Below are positions 25,107-32,714 of a stretch of DNA of 37,815 nucleotides, piece after piece; the first letter of the stretch is position 1; every line of letters begins with the position of its first letter. The DNA lies in contig CADBIU010000041.1 of the NCBI GenBank assembly GCA_902794825.1, positions 1 to 37,815 of the forward strand, written 5' to 3'. The notes under the pieces were generated by a model. It was not told where the DNA came from. It made no database searches and was given only the letters and a program-made list of their open reading frames with translations. A program made the position numbers and the translations under genes. The stretch is from an uncultured Lachnospiraceae bacterium (GTDB lineage: Bacteria > Bacillota > Clostridia > Lachnospirales > Lachnospiraceae).

Positions 25107-25264
25107 GCGCGAAGCAATGAGCCATGCGCAGACGAGCCGGATGGAGACTGATGGGAGCTCGCTCACAATCAGTCGAAATACGGATCGGATGCATACGGCG
25201 AACGCCGCGACAGTTCGTGAGCACGAAGTGCTCATGAACCTGTCGGCATGGCTCATTGAAGCGC
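25107..25264 (+). ncRNA. Candidate structured RNA or DNA element upstream of parA
   Basis: Nested inverted repeats form a closed multibranch arrangement. A 13-bp outer stem (25115-25127 with 25246-25258) can be extended by GCGC/GCGC at 25107-25110 and 25261-25264. Inside it, GACTGAT/ATCAGTC (25146-25152 with 25168-25174) has an inner GAGC/GCTC. A CGGC-GAAC-GCCG hairpin lies at 25196-25207. A long hairpin, 25209-25224 with 25228-25244, has a GAA loop and one bulge. The segment sits between a terminator and the parA ribosome site. Not recognised as a known family; it may be a small RNA, a leader controlling parA, or a DNA site for partition or replication. Confidence 0.5.
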
Positions 25265-25314
25265 AGGCCTTTGTTATTGTCAAACCAACAACAGATTTCA
25301 GGAAGGAGCAGCAA

Positions 25315-26102
25315 ATGGGCAAAGTTATATGTATAGCAAATCAGAAAGGCGGTGTCGGCAAGACGACCACATGCGTCAACCTTGGCATTGCCCTTGCTAT
25401 GGCCGGAAAGAGAGTCTGCCTGATCGACTCAGATCCACAGGGAAGTCTGACAGAAAGTCTCGGCTATCGCAATCCGGACGAAATGGAGAATACCCTCGCA
25501 GATGTACTGAAGGCGGAAATGGAACCTGACGACAAATTGTCGGGAAGTGACTATGAGGAGGAACCGGTTTGCGACAAATTGTCGCGAACCATCAAAAAAG
25601 CGATATTGCATCATGAAGAAGGCGTAGATCTGATTCCCGGCAACATCGAACTGGCGGGAATAGAGGTATTGATGGTGAACCTGATGAGCAGGGAACTCTT
25701 GCTCAAAACAGCAATCCGGAAAATCCGGGATGAATATGATTACATCATCATTGACTGCATGCCTTCCCTGGGTATGCTGACGATCAATGCGCTTGCTGCG
25801 TCTGATGCCGTGATCATTCCTGTACAGGCCGCATACCTGCCTGCTAAAGGCCTTGACTCAAAATAGAGGGCATTCTGCTTTCTATGGTGGATTGCCGGAC
25901 AAATTATGCGAAGGAGATCATCGCACTGATCTATGAGACATATGGACGGCATATCAGTATTTTTCAGACGCAAATCCCGTTTTCGGTGAGAGCGGCTGAA
26001 TCGAGTGCTTCCGGGATAAGTATATTTTCACACGATTCTAAGGGGAAAGTGGCGGCTGCTTATCACGAGCTGACAGAGGAGGTTATAGGAAGTGGCAGGT
26101 AA
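25315..26102 (+). pseudogene. parA: ParA-type partition ATPase with internal deletion/frameshift
   Basis: AGGAAGGAG precedes the ATG at 25315. VICIANQKGGVGKTTTCVNLGIALAMAGKRVCLIDSDPQGS is the deviant Walker A and A' of ParA/Soj ATPases, and DYIIIDCMPSLGMLTINAL the Walker B. The frame stops at 25864-25866, right after PVQAAYLPAKGL. From about 25857 another frame continues LKIEGILLSMVDCRTNYAKEI to SIFSHDSKGKVAAAYHELTEEVI, ending at 26102. Relatives have about 17 more residues between KGL and KIEGIL, so roughly 50 nt are missing out of frame. The last codons overlap parB. Two copies of the palindrome CGACAAATTGTCG lie inside the gene. As written, the protein would lack its C-terminal third. Confidence 0.85.
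25530..25584. repeat. Pair of CGACAAATTGTCG palindromes inside parA
   Basis: CGACAAATTGTCG occurs at 25530-25542 and 25572-25584, each perfectly palindromic about a central A; the second extends to GCGACAAATTGTCGC. Centres are 42 bp apart, four helical turns. Both encode Asp-Lys-Leu-Ser. They could be partition or operator sites. Confidence 0.7.
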
Positions 26103-26967
26103 AACAACAAGGTCCGTGAAGCCGGATATCAAATTGAACTCCTACGAGTCCCTTTTTGGAGAACTGACGGATGAGGGAGAATCAACAGACCTGTTTATCA
26201 AGGAACTGCATGACTTTAAGGAGCATCCGTTCAGGGTCACTGACGACGAGGACATGCTGGAGCTGATCCAGAGTATAAAAGAGAAAGGAATCCTTGTCCC
26301 TTTGACGGTCCGCCCTATTGCGGAAGGTGGCTATGAGATCATTTCCGGTCACAGGAGAAAGCATGCGGCTGAGATTGCCGGGCTCGAAAAGGTTCCTGCG
26401 ATCATTCGGGAACTGTCCGATGAAGATGCAGTGGACATCATGATCTACAGCAACATACAGCGGACGAACGTGCTGCCGAGCGAGAAAGCGAATGCATATA
26501 AGCTGCAGATGGAAACTATGCGGCACCAGGGAAAGAAAGGATTATCCACACCAGATGCAGTGGGAAAGAAGTATGGCGATAATGCCCGGAAGGTACAGAG
26601 ATATATCCGCCTGACATATCTGATACCGGACTTGCTGGAACTCGTGGATAAAAGGAAGCTGTCCATGCAGGCCGGGTATTGGATCAGCTTTCTGGACGAA
26701 CCGGAACAGAATTGGATTTTGAAGACATATCAGCTTTATGGAAAATTGCCATCCTGCAGAACTGCGCAGCAGCTGCGTGATCAGCATGATGAAGGGGTAC
26801 TGACAAAAAATAGCACCGAAGGATTGATACTCGGGAATCGTTATTGCAGAAGGGTGACCTTGAAAACGAGGCGGCTCAATCAGATTTTCTCACCTGAGTA
26901 TGACACTGCACAGATCGAAGAGATCATCTATCAGCTGCTTGATAGATGGAAAGAAGAGCAGGAGTAA
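26092..26967 (+). CDS. parB: ParB/RepB-like partition protein
   Basis: 291 residues. FKEHPFRVTDDEDMLELIQSIKEKGILVPLTVRPIAEGGYEIISGHRRKHAAEIAGLEKVPAII is the ParB N-terminal CTPase/nuclease-like domain with the GHRR motif. NIQRTNVLPSEKANAY follows, and a helix-turn-helix region covers VGKKYGDNARKVQRYIRLTYLIPDLLELVD. It would bind parS-like centromere sites and, with ParA, segregate the replicon. The GTG start at 26092 overlaps the parA end, with GAGG upstream, so translation is coupled. No classical parS sequence was seen nearby. Confidence 0.92.
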   Translation: MAGKTTRSVKPDIKLNSYESLFGELTDEGESTDLFIKELHDFKEHPFRVTDDEDMLELIQSIKEKGILVPLTVRPIAEGGYEIISGHRRKHAAEIAGLEKVPAIIRELSDEDAVDIMIYSNIQRTNVLPSEKANAYKLQMETMRHQGKKGLSTPDAVGKKYGDNARKVQRYIRLTYLIPDLLELVDKRKLSMQAGYWISFLDEPEQNWILKTYQLYGKLPSCRTAQQLRDQHDEGVLTKNSTEGLILGNRYCRRVTLKTRRLNQIFSPEYDTAQIEEIIYQLLDRWKEEQE

Positions 26968-26996
26968 CCGGAACATAACGGCAAGGGGGTATTACT

Positions 26997-28025
26997 GTGA
27001 ATCAAACGGCAACCTTTGATTATTTCTACGGCATGCAGGCGGAAGCCTATACATTCTTCCGGATCCCGAAAGTACTATTTACTGACCCATACTTTAAAAA
27101 GCTCTCCTGTGAAGCAAAGGTCCTCTATGGTCTTTTGCTGGACAGGATGTCCCTGTCCGTGAAGAACAAGTGGTTTGACGATCAGGGGCGGGTGTATATC
27201 ACTTTTACAATCGAGGATGCCACTGAGATGATGGGATGCTGCAGGCAGACCGCAGTAAAACTCCTGGCGGAGCTTGATACACAGAAAGGAATCGGGCTGA
27301 TCGAGAAGAAAAGGCTCGGTCTCGGAAAAGCAAACATTATCTATGTGAAGAACTTCATGCTCCGGGAAGAGGGCAAAGAATACCCTGAAAAGCCCGTAAA
27401 TACGCAGAAGTCTAAAAATCATACTTCAGGAAGTCCAAAAAACATACTTCAGGAAGTCCAGAATATAGACTTCAAGAAGTCTAAAAAACAGACTTCAAGA
27501 AGTCCAGAAATCATATCTCAAGAAGTCCAAGAATCAGACTGTAATAATACTGATTCTAACAAGACTGAAGAGAGTAATATCTTATCTGATCTATCGATCA
27601 GGGATAGAAAGAAGAATCCGGATGCGGATGGAGAGGTAAATTATTATGCTTACCGGGACCTGATCAGGGAGAATATTGATTACAGCACTTTGTGCAAGTC
27701 ACATCCGACAGATGAAGTAGACGGGATCGTCACACTGATGACTGATACCGTGTGTAAGTCGCGCCGCAATATCATCATCGGAAAGGACTTAATGCCTGCT
27801 GCTGTTGTAAGAAGCAGGCTGCTCAGTCTGGACTATTCGCACATCGAATATGTCCTGGAGTGTATGGGCAAAAATACTACGAAGGTAAAGAACATAAAAC
27901 AGTATCTGTTAGCTGCCTTGTATAATGCGCCGGTCACCATCGGCCACTACTATGCTGCGGAGGCAAACTATGATCTTTATGGATCTGGCCGGGAAAGTGA
28001 AGACGGGGGATGGAATGATCAATAA
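26997..28025 (+). CDS. RepA_N-type replication initiator
   Basis: 342 residues from a GTG with AAGGGGG upstream. YTFFRIPKVLFTDPYFKKLSCEAKVLYGLLLDRMSLS...NKWFDDQGRVYITFTIEDATEMMGCCRQTAVKLLAELD is the winged-helix N-terminal domain of RepA_N initiators, found on theta-replicating plasmids and related integrative elements of Firmicutes. A low-complexity Lys/Ser/Asn-rich linker (about residues 130-200) follows, then a C-terminal domain (YAYRDLIRENIDYSTL...YVLECMGKNTTKVKNIKQYLLAALYNAP) usual in clostridial members. The linker codons contain 23-bp direct repeats, as expected if the origin lies inside the gene. With parA and parB upstream this is a complete plasmid-style maintenance cassette. Confidence 0.9.
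   Translation: MNQTATFDYFYGMQAEAYTFFRIPKVLFTDPYFKKLSCEAKVLYGLLLDRMSLSVKNKWFDDQGRVYITFTIEDATEMMGCCRQTAVKLLAELDTQKGIGLIEKKRLGLGKANIIYVKNFMLREEGKEYPEKPVNTQKSKNHTSGSPKNILQEVQNIDFKKSKKQTSRSPEIISQEVQESDCNNTDSNKTEESNILSDLSIRDRKKNPDADGEVNYYAYRDLIRENIDYSTLCKSHPTDEVDGIVTLMTDTVCKSRRNIIIGKDLMPAAVVRSRLLSLDYSHIEYVLECMGKNTTKVKNIKQYLLAALYNAPVTIGHYYAAEANYDLYGSGRESEDGGWNDQ
27400..27537 (+). repeat. Six 23-bp iteron-like repeats inside the rep gene (candidate origin)
   Basis: Units start at 27400 (weakest), 27423, 27446, 27469, 27492 and 27515, each 23 bp apart. The core is ACTTCAGGAAGTCC or ACTTCAAGAAGTC, itself an imperfect palindrome CTTC-nn-GAAG, followed by an A-rich half. 23 is not a multiple of three, so the encoded peptide changes from copy to copy and conservation is at the DNA level. 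RepA_N plasmids are known to carry their origin as repeats within the initiator gene, which fits. Confidence 0.85.
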
Positions 28026-28084
28026 AATGCACTGAACGATAGCACTTTGATGACAACATATTGGGTTATTTCGGAGGTAACAAA

Positions 28085-28546
28085 ATGAATAAAGCAGAGG
28101 AAATGAAGATTGAAATCAAAGCGAGAAAGCAGGCTACTGATAAGATGACCGCGATTGTGTTTGCGGAAATCCAGAAGCACCTGAAGAAATGTCATAACAA
28201 GATGAGCATCACGATCCAGACAGGACCGAGCGGGCGTCACCGGTATTTTACGCTCAAGCGTTATACAGACAAGATTAAAATTAACATTTTTAACGATGGC
28301 AACGTGAATGTCACGTTGGGAGAAATGGTGTATGGAGATATCGAGATTCCGCTGATCCGTTATGAAAATGTAAGTAACATCGACAGTGCGATTGCTGAGA
28401 TGAAGTATTATCTGTCCTTGTTTTTCAAAACCTTCTTTGAGGACAGCATGCACGAGCTTCTTTCCTTCCTGAGCAGCTGCAACACGGAAACCGAGTGGAA
28501 AGCCTGCGTGGACAGCTATAAGGAATACATAAAGAGTGTGAAATGA
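28085..28546 (+). CDS. Hypothetical protein in the plasmid-type cassette
   Basis: 153 residues from the ATG at 28085, which has GGAGGTAAC just upstream. Not recognised. The N-terminal 40 residues are helical and very basic; the middle alternates strands (MSITIQTGPSGRHRYFTLKRYTDKIKINIFNDGNVNVTLGEM); the C-terminal half is helical with Phe-rich segments (MKYYLSLFFKTFFEDSMHELLSFLSS). No signal peptide and no clear catalytic motif. It lies 60 nt after the replication initiator on the same strand and is probably cotranscribed. Confidence 0.65.
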   Translation: MNKAEEMKIEIKARKQATDKMTAIVFAEIQKHLKKCHNKMSITIQTGPSGRHRYFTLKRYTDKIKINIFNDGNVNVTLGEMVYGDIEIPLIRYENVSNIDSAIAEMKYYLSLFFKTFFEDSMHELLSFLSSCNTETEWKACVDSYKEYIKSVK

Positions 28547-28583
28547 TAGACCTTGGAAAAAATAGAATGGGGAGGTGATCAAC

Positions 28584-28751
28584 ATGCGTTCTGTACTGAA
28601 AACGCTGATAATTGCGATTGCAGTGATGATTGGGATTGGTCTCGGTATAGAGTGTTTCGGGGGTATCATTGAGGTGGGTATAGAGATTCTGCTGTTTTTG
28701 TTGTGCATATTCTTCCTGGCAGCCGGTTTTATTCTCGGCCCATTGGCATAG
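28584..28751 (+). CDS. Small membrane protein (55 residues)
   Basis: Begins ATGCGTTCTGTACTG after a near-perfect ribosome site GGGGAGGTGATC. The protein is MRSVLKTLIIAIAVMIGIG... with two hydrophobic stretches (LIIAIAVMIGIGLGI and IEILLFLLCIFFLAAGFIL) joined by a short acidic turn, so it should span the membrane twice as a hairpin. No family recognised. It is the last gene before a terminator, so it belongs to the par/rep transcription unit. Confidence 0.65.
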   Translation: MRSVLKTLIIAIAVMIGIGLGIECFGGIIEVGIEILLFLLCIFFLAAGFILGPLA

Positions 28752-28823
28752 ATGCGCATTTATAATTAGCAAGCTCGGATCAACAATCATTTCATTATAC
28801 AAATCATGTATTCAATTCATTAT

Positions 28824-28858
28824 AAGGCTGCCAGAACGTAATGCTCCGGCAGCCTTTT
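28824..28858 (+). terminator. Terminator ending the par/rep unit
   Basis: AAGGCTGCC (28824-28832) pairs with GGCAGCCTT (28848-28856) around a 15-base loop that can pair further, followed by TTTT. Confidence 0.8.
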
Positions 28859-28859
28859 C

Positions 28860-29640
28860 AAAACCCTTACCCAGATTTTTATAAAAAAGGTTTTCCACTA
28901 TATCCTTTATGAAGACAGAAAAATGGAGTGTCGAAATAGGGAAACACATAGCAAGACTACGCAGGGCAAAGGAAGCCCTGTACACGTAACGTATTATTTG
29001 ACTTCCGGAGCGAATCTGAGCCGCTCCTTCAGAAATAAAGAGGAAACAAAAGATAAGCGAAACAGATTAGAATCCTGCGCCTGCATCGGGCGGGGAACAA
29101 CGGCAAGCAGCGTTTCCTTCTTAACGGCTCCGCTCAGCCGGATAATGACGGCATCATGCTCCAACGATATTATGAGCCAAAATAAACCGCTATATGATCA
29201 GCACACACACCGGGCCCGGTGCAAAATGCAGGGCTGTCGTATAGCGGGAGTTGCTGCAGGACTGACCATCCTCAGGACTCGACGGGGCAACCAATTACCG
29301 CCGTCCGAAACGGAAAGAAAACTATTTTTTTTAACTACCAGGATAGAGAATAACCAGTTAAGGCAGTATAAACACGGTTTAGAGCAGTTTAGACAGGAAA
29401 TATCCGGTAGCTGCAAGCTCAGAATATATCCGTTTAAGGTCAGGCAGACTGTCAGGTTTTATGTTGATACGGTGATATTGCCGGAGAACAAAAACCAGCG
29501 CGCGCCGCAGAGCGCTATATGCCCGTCAGGGCGACCCTAACGTGACAGTCCATGGAAGACATACCCAGTCTATAACACGGGTGGGGGCATCTTAACATGT
29601 AATAGGCAGAAAAAAGAGTTGAAGAAAGAAAGGGAGAACT
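28860..29640. other. About 0.8 kb without a credible gene, including a possible regulator remnant
   Basis: No well-supported coding region. A 26-codon frame at 28909-28989 gives KWSVEIGKHIARLRRAK, which resembles the start of a helix-turn-helix (XRE) regulator and then stops, so it may be a remnant. A longer open frame (28923-29540) has no ribosome site and an unnatural composition. A perfect 14-bp palindrome CACCGGGCCCGGTG lies at 29208-29221. The last 100 nt before the recombinase gene contain GCCCGTCAGGGCGACCC and GGGTGGGGGCATC. The segment may be decayed mobile DNA, non-coding RNA, or attachment-site DNA of the recombinase. Confidence 0.4.
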
Positions 29641-30630
29641 ATGCCCAGAAAAAGGGAAAGCCTTAAATATGCGCTTAATAAGCGGGCATTTCATAATACA
29701 AAAAATAGCAAAAACAATAACACGGAAACAACATATAAGCGCAGCATTAATCAATTCGTTGAGTGGGCAAAAAAGAGAGGGTGCAAAACTGCAGATGAAG
29801 TTACAAAAGAAATAATTCAGGAATATGAAGAGTTTCTGGAAGGACATCCGAAGTCTTATCAACCGTCGACGATTCACACATTTCTGACACCAATCTGTGT
29901 TGCTACGGGCGTGTCGATGGACGAAATCAGAAAACCGAAGAGAACTGCGGGCAAGATTGTCCGCAGTCGGAATAAAGGCATTGATGAAAAATGCAAAAAC
30001 TCGCAGGGACTTAAAGAGGAGTGCAATCCGAAATATGAACGGGTCGTCTCATTCCAAAGAGCGGTTGGCATACGCCGGGCGGAACTTGCGAGATTATTGG
30101 GTGTGGATCTGAGTCATCGGAATGATGAATGGTACGTGATTGTTCAACGTGGCAAAGGGGGTAAACAGCAGAGGCAGTACATACTTCCGGAGAACGTCGA
30201 TACAGTACGTGAAATATTCCGCAACCTTGAACCTATGGAAAATGTGTTCAGTAAGGAGGAACTCAATAATAAGATTGATTTTCATGGCTTACGTGCCGAA
30301 AACGCAAGAAGATGCTACGCATACTATGTGAAAAAAATCGAAGCTGAGCCGGGATTTGCACAAGAAATGAGGTGTAAGCTGATGAACCGCTGGCTTGAAG
30401 AACATGAAAGGCTTCGTAAAACGAATTATGATTCCTGGTTGCGGCAAAAGCGGCTCTTCGATCGGGAAATGGACGACCGTCCTTATAGACTGCGCGGAGA
30501 CAATCTGACCAAAGCTTTGGCATCTGGTTCACCGACGGAGTATAATCGTCTGGCGCTGATGTGCGTGTCTGTGATGCATCTGGCGCACTGGAGGTTGGAT
30601 GTCACTGTGACGAATTATATTGTAAGGTAA
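29641..30630 (+). CDS. Tyrosine recombinase (phage-type integrase)
   Basis: 329 residues; AAGGGAG before the ATG. The N-terminal SAM-like domain (TETTYKRSINQFVEWAKKRGCKTADEVTKEIIQEYEEFL) binds the core sites. The catalytic domain carries the first Arg in AVGIRRAELARL, Lys in RGKGGKQQRQYI, the H-x-L-R box in DFHGLRAENARR, His316 in HLAHWRLD and the nucleophile Tyr326 in TNYIVR at the extreme C-terminus. All catalytic positions are present. It lies between the plasmid-type cassette and the BREX operon and could integrate the element or invert DNA in the neighbouring defence genes; the target is not seen. Confidence 0.88.
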   Translation: MPRKRESLKYALNKRAFHNTKNSKNNNTETTYKRSINQFVEWAKKRGCKTADEVTKEIIQEYEEFLEGHPKSYQPSTIHTFLTPICVATGVSMDEIRKPKRTAGKIVRSRNKGIDEKCKNSQGLKEECNPKYERVVSFQRAVGIRRAELARLLGVDLSHRNDEWYVIVQRGKGGKQQRQYILPENVDTVREIFRNLEPMENVFSKEELNNKIDFHGLRAENARRCYAYYVKKIEAEPGFAQEMRCKLMNRWLEEHERLRKTNYDSWLRQKRLFDREMDDRPYRLRGDNLTKALASGSPTEYNRLALMCVSVMHLAHWRLDVTVTNYIVR

Positions 30631-30692
30631 CCGTAGGCTATGTTTAAGAGGTCGATAAAGCGACCAAGACTAGGAACCGTGAGTCTCAATTC

Positions 30693-30719
30693 TTGTTTTG
30701 GTAAGCAATCTGCTATAGT
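30693..30719 (+). promoter_or_regulatory. Weak candidate promoter for the DUF4238 gene
   Basis: TTGTTT (30693-30698) and TATAGT (30714-30719) with a short 15-nt spacer, about 60 nt before the TTG start. Confidence 0.3.
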
Positions 30720-30778
30720 CTTAAAATGGCAAAAAAGAGTTAAAGTCCATAGCAGAAAAAGAGGAGGACCAGAGATAT

Positions 30779-31858
30779 TTGGACAACAACAATAAAAATG
30801 ACGTTAAACAGAAAATTGGAAGGAACAACCATTATGTTCCGAGGATGTACTTAAAACAATGGGCTGATAGTGATAACAAGATCTGCATGTACAATCTACT
30901 TGTGTCCAATGAAAACGTACCAGTATGGAACAAGCAGGCGGTATCACGTACAGCTTCTATGGGCAACCTGTATGTAAGGATGGACGGAAAATTGGAAAGA
31001 GATGATTTTGAAGACTATTTTGCCCAGAACTTTGAGAATCCCGCTGCTGAACCATTAAGGAAGGTATGTAATGGTGAGCGACTCAACACGAAAGAATGGA
31101 TGACGCTAATTGACTTTGTCACAGCACAGTATGTGCGCACAGTTTCATTTTATATAAGGATGCAGCCAATCGTTGCTGAGAAAATACAGTCTGCCATTGA
31201 TAGTGTATTATCTGGGATTGAAAAGGGAATTGTTGACAACAGAATAAAGGACGATATGAATTCTCACGACGGGATTGACATGTCATTGCTCCCGTTAGAC
31301 GTCAGGATTACTAAGGAAAATGAAAACGACGCGCATTCGTTCTTATCTGTTGAAACCGTCGCGGGAAAGAGTTCATGGCTTATGTGCATTAAGCGTTTCC
31401 TTGGGAAGAACTCCGTTGTAACGAAGTGGATGCGCGATCTTCATTGGAGCATTATCGAAAGCCATCCCAATGTAAGATGGCCGACTACGGACACACCATT
31501 GGTGATAAGCAATCCTCATAAACACCCGGGATCGTTTATAGGCGTCGGTGAACCGGGTAATATCTTTATCTTTCCAATAAGCCCGGAGAAAGCGTTGATG
31601 GCAAGAAATGGAAAGCGTTTGAGTTACGGTTTCAAGCCTTCTTATGAGCAGTCATTGCTAATTAAACAGGCTATTGTGAACAATGCGCTTCTGTTCATAT
31701 ATTCAAGCCATGAAGACAATGAAATTGTCAATATGAGGCCACGAACTGTAAGCGAATCAGAGTATAAAAGGGTGCATGCAAGCCTTAACAGGTGGCATGC
31801 GAATTACCTGAGCGAAGAGGTTCCCCTTCTTCACCGGGATAGTAATGGAGGCATCTAA
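30779..31858 (+). CDS. DUF4238 domain-containing protein
   Basis: 359 residues. NNHYVPRMYLKQWADSDNKICMYN at residues 16-39 is the hallmark start of DUF4238 proteins, and the later DLHWSIIESHPNVRWPTTDTPLVISNP and IFIFPISPEKALMA fit the family. Biochemical activity is unknown to me. The start is a TTG at 30779, chosen because GAGGAG lies 12-15 nt upstream and because the conserved NHYVPR motif must be included; no ATG precedes it. It sits directly upstream of a BREX operon but is closed off by its own terminator, so it is a neighbour rather than a certain member of the defence system. Confidence 0.75.
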   Translation: MDNNNKNDVKQKIGRNNHYVPRMYLKQWADSDNKICMYNLLVSNENVPVWNKQAVSRTASMGNLYVRMDGKLERDDFEDYFAQNFENPAAEPLRKVCNGERLNTKEWMTLIDFVTAQYVRTVSFYIRMQPIVAEKIQSAIDSVLSGIEKGIVDNRIKDDMNSHDGIDMSLLPLDVRITKENENDAHSFLSVETVAGKSSWLMCIKRFLGKNSVVTKWMRDLHWSIIESHPNVRWPTTDTPLVISNPHKHPGSFIGVGEPGNIFIFPISPEKALMARNGKRLSYGFKPSYEQSLLIKQAIVNNALLFIYSSHEDNEIVNMRPRTVSESEYKRVHASLNRWHANYLSEEVPLLHRDSNGGI

Positions 31859-31934
31859 GCGCATCTGGCGTAATACATTCAACGTACATTCAACGGTCAC
31901 TTCAACGAGTAATACACTTAACGGAAATCAGATG

Positions 31935-31977
31935 TCCCTGCTTTACTACTTTTAAGTAGTAAAGCAGGGATTTTTTT
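31935..31977 (+). terminator. Strong intrinsic terminator before the BREX operon
   Basis: A perfect 16-bp stem (31935-31950 with 31955-31970), a TTTA loop and seven T residues (31971-31977). Confidence 0.92.
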
Positions 31978-32060
31978 ATGCCTTGTCCGCTTTCTTGCCC
32001 ATCATACTCAATAGCCGTCCAAAATCAAATAAATCAGTCTCATAGCTTCGCCGATTGCGG

Positions 32061-32066
32061 TATAAT
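32061..32066 (+). promoter_or_regulatory. Possible -10 box of the BREX operon promoter
   Basis: TATAAT at 32061-32066, about 43 nt upstream of brxA. No good -35 box lies 16-19 nt upstream, so an activator or weak promoter is possible. Confidence 0.4.
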
Positions 32067-32108
32067 TAAAGTTGCGGTTTTATATCACAAAATAGAAAAA
32101 GGTGATTT

Positions 32109-32714
32109 ATGAATATAAAAAAGAATTACAGTGCGGGTGCCGTTAAGCACGCGTTCTGGTTCATGGAATTTCGCAAGGTGGTTACTCTCAGAAATGAGAG
32201 AAAAACCTGGGAAGAAATAAAGAAGGCAAGCGAAGAGGAGAACCTGTTCGGCGCACCGACTCCTGCGCGTGCAAAGCAGATCTGGAATACAGTGTCAGCA
32301 AGGACAAAGGCGTTAAACGACAGTTTTTATCCGATTTTTATGAATAGTGACCTGGCCGCTCAGAAATTGTATGCGCTAGTCGCAGTTATGGCAAATGACA
32401 CACTCTTTGCAGAATTTGTCTACGAGATCATCCGCGAGAAAATGATCATCGGGATCAACGAGTATTCGCCCAGCGATATCCGTCTGTTCTTCAAGCACAA
32501 ACAGGAACAGAGTGAGAAAGCCTCTGGCTGGACAGACCAGACATTGGAAAGGCTTGGACACAGCTATAGGAATTTCCTGTACGAAGCCGGTGTGACGGAT
32601 AACGGCAGGGGGATCCGGAAGATCCTCAAGCCGATCCTGGATCCGGAAATGGAGAGCTGGCTGAAGGAGCAGCACATGGATTATTATCTGAAGGCACTGA
32701 AAGGAGAAAGGTGA
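32109..32714 (+). CDS. brxA: BREX system protein BrxA (DUF1819)
   Basis: 201 residues. YSAGAVKHAFWFMEFRKVVTLRNERKTWEEIKKASEEENLFGAPTPARAKQIWNTVSAR matches the DUF1819/BrxA family, a small DNA-binding protein that is the first gene of type 1 BREX operons. LAAQKLYALVAVMANDTLFAEFVYEIIREKM is the middle helical block. AAAAGGTG before the ATG is the ribosome site. The stop overlaps the brxB start. Its exact role in defence is not settled. Confidence 0.9.
   Translation: MNIKKNYSAGAVKHAFWFMEFRKVVTLRNERKTWEEIKKASEEENLFGAPTPARAKQIWNTVSARTKALNDSFYPIFMNSDLAAQKLYALVAVMANDTLFAEFVYEIIREKMIIGINEYSPSDIRLFFKHKQEQSEKASGWTDQTLERLGHSYRNFLYEAGVTDNGRGIRKILKPILDPEMESWLKEQHMDYYLKALKGER

Noticed and set aside
25105-25314. 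N-terminal extension of ParA by 70 codons
   Set aside because: The conserved ParA start MGKVICIANQKGG is at 25315 with a good ribosome site; the upstream part is the structured element.
28923-29540. 205-codon open frame before the recombinase
   Set aside because: No ribosome site, no hydrophobic core pattern, abundant Arg/Ser/Cys/Thr, and no recognisable domain; treated as chance.
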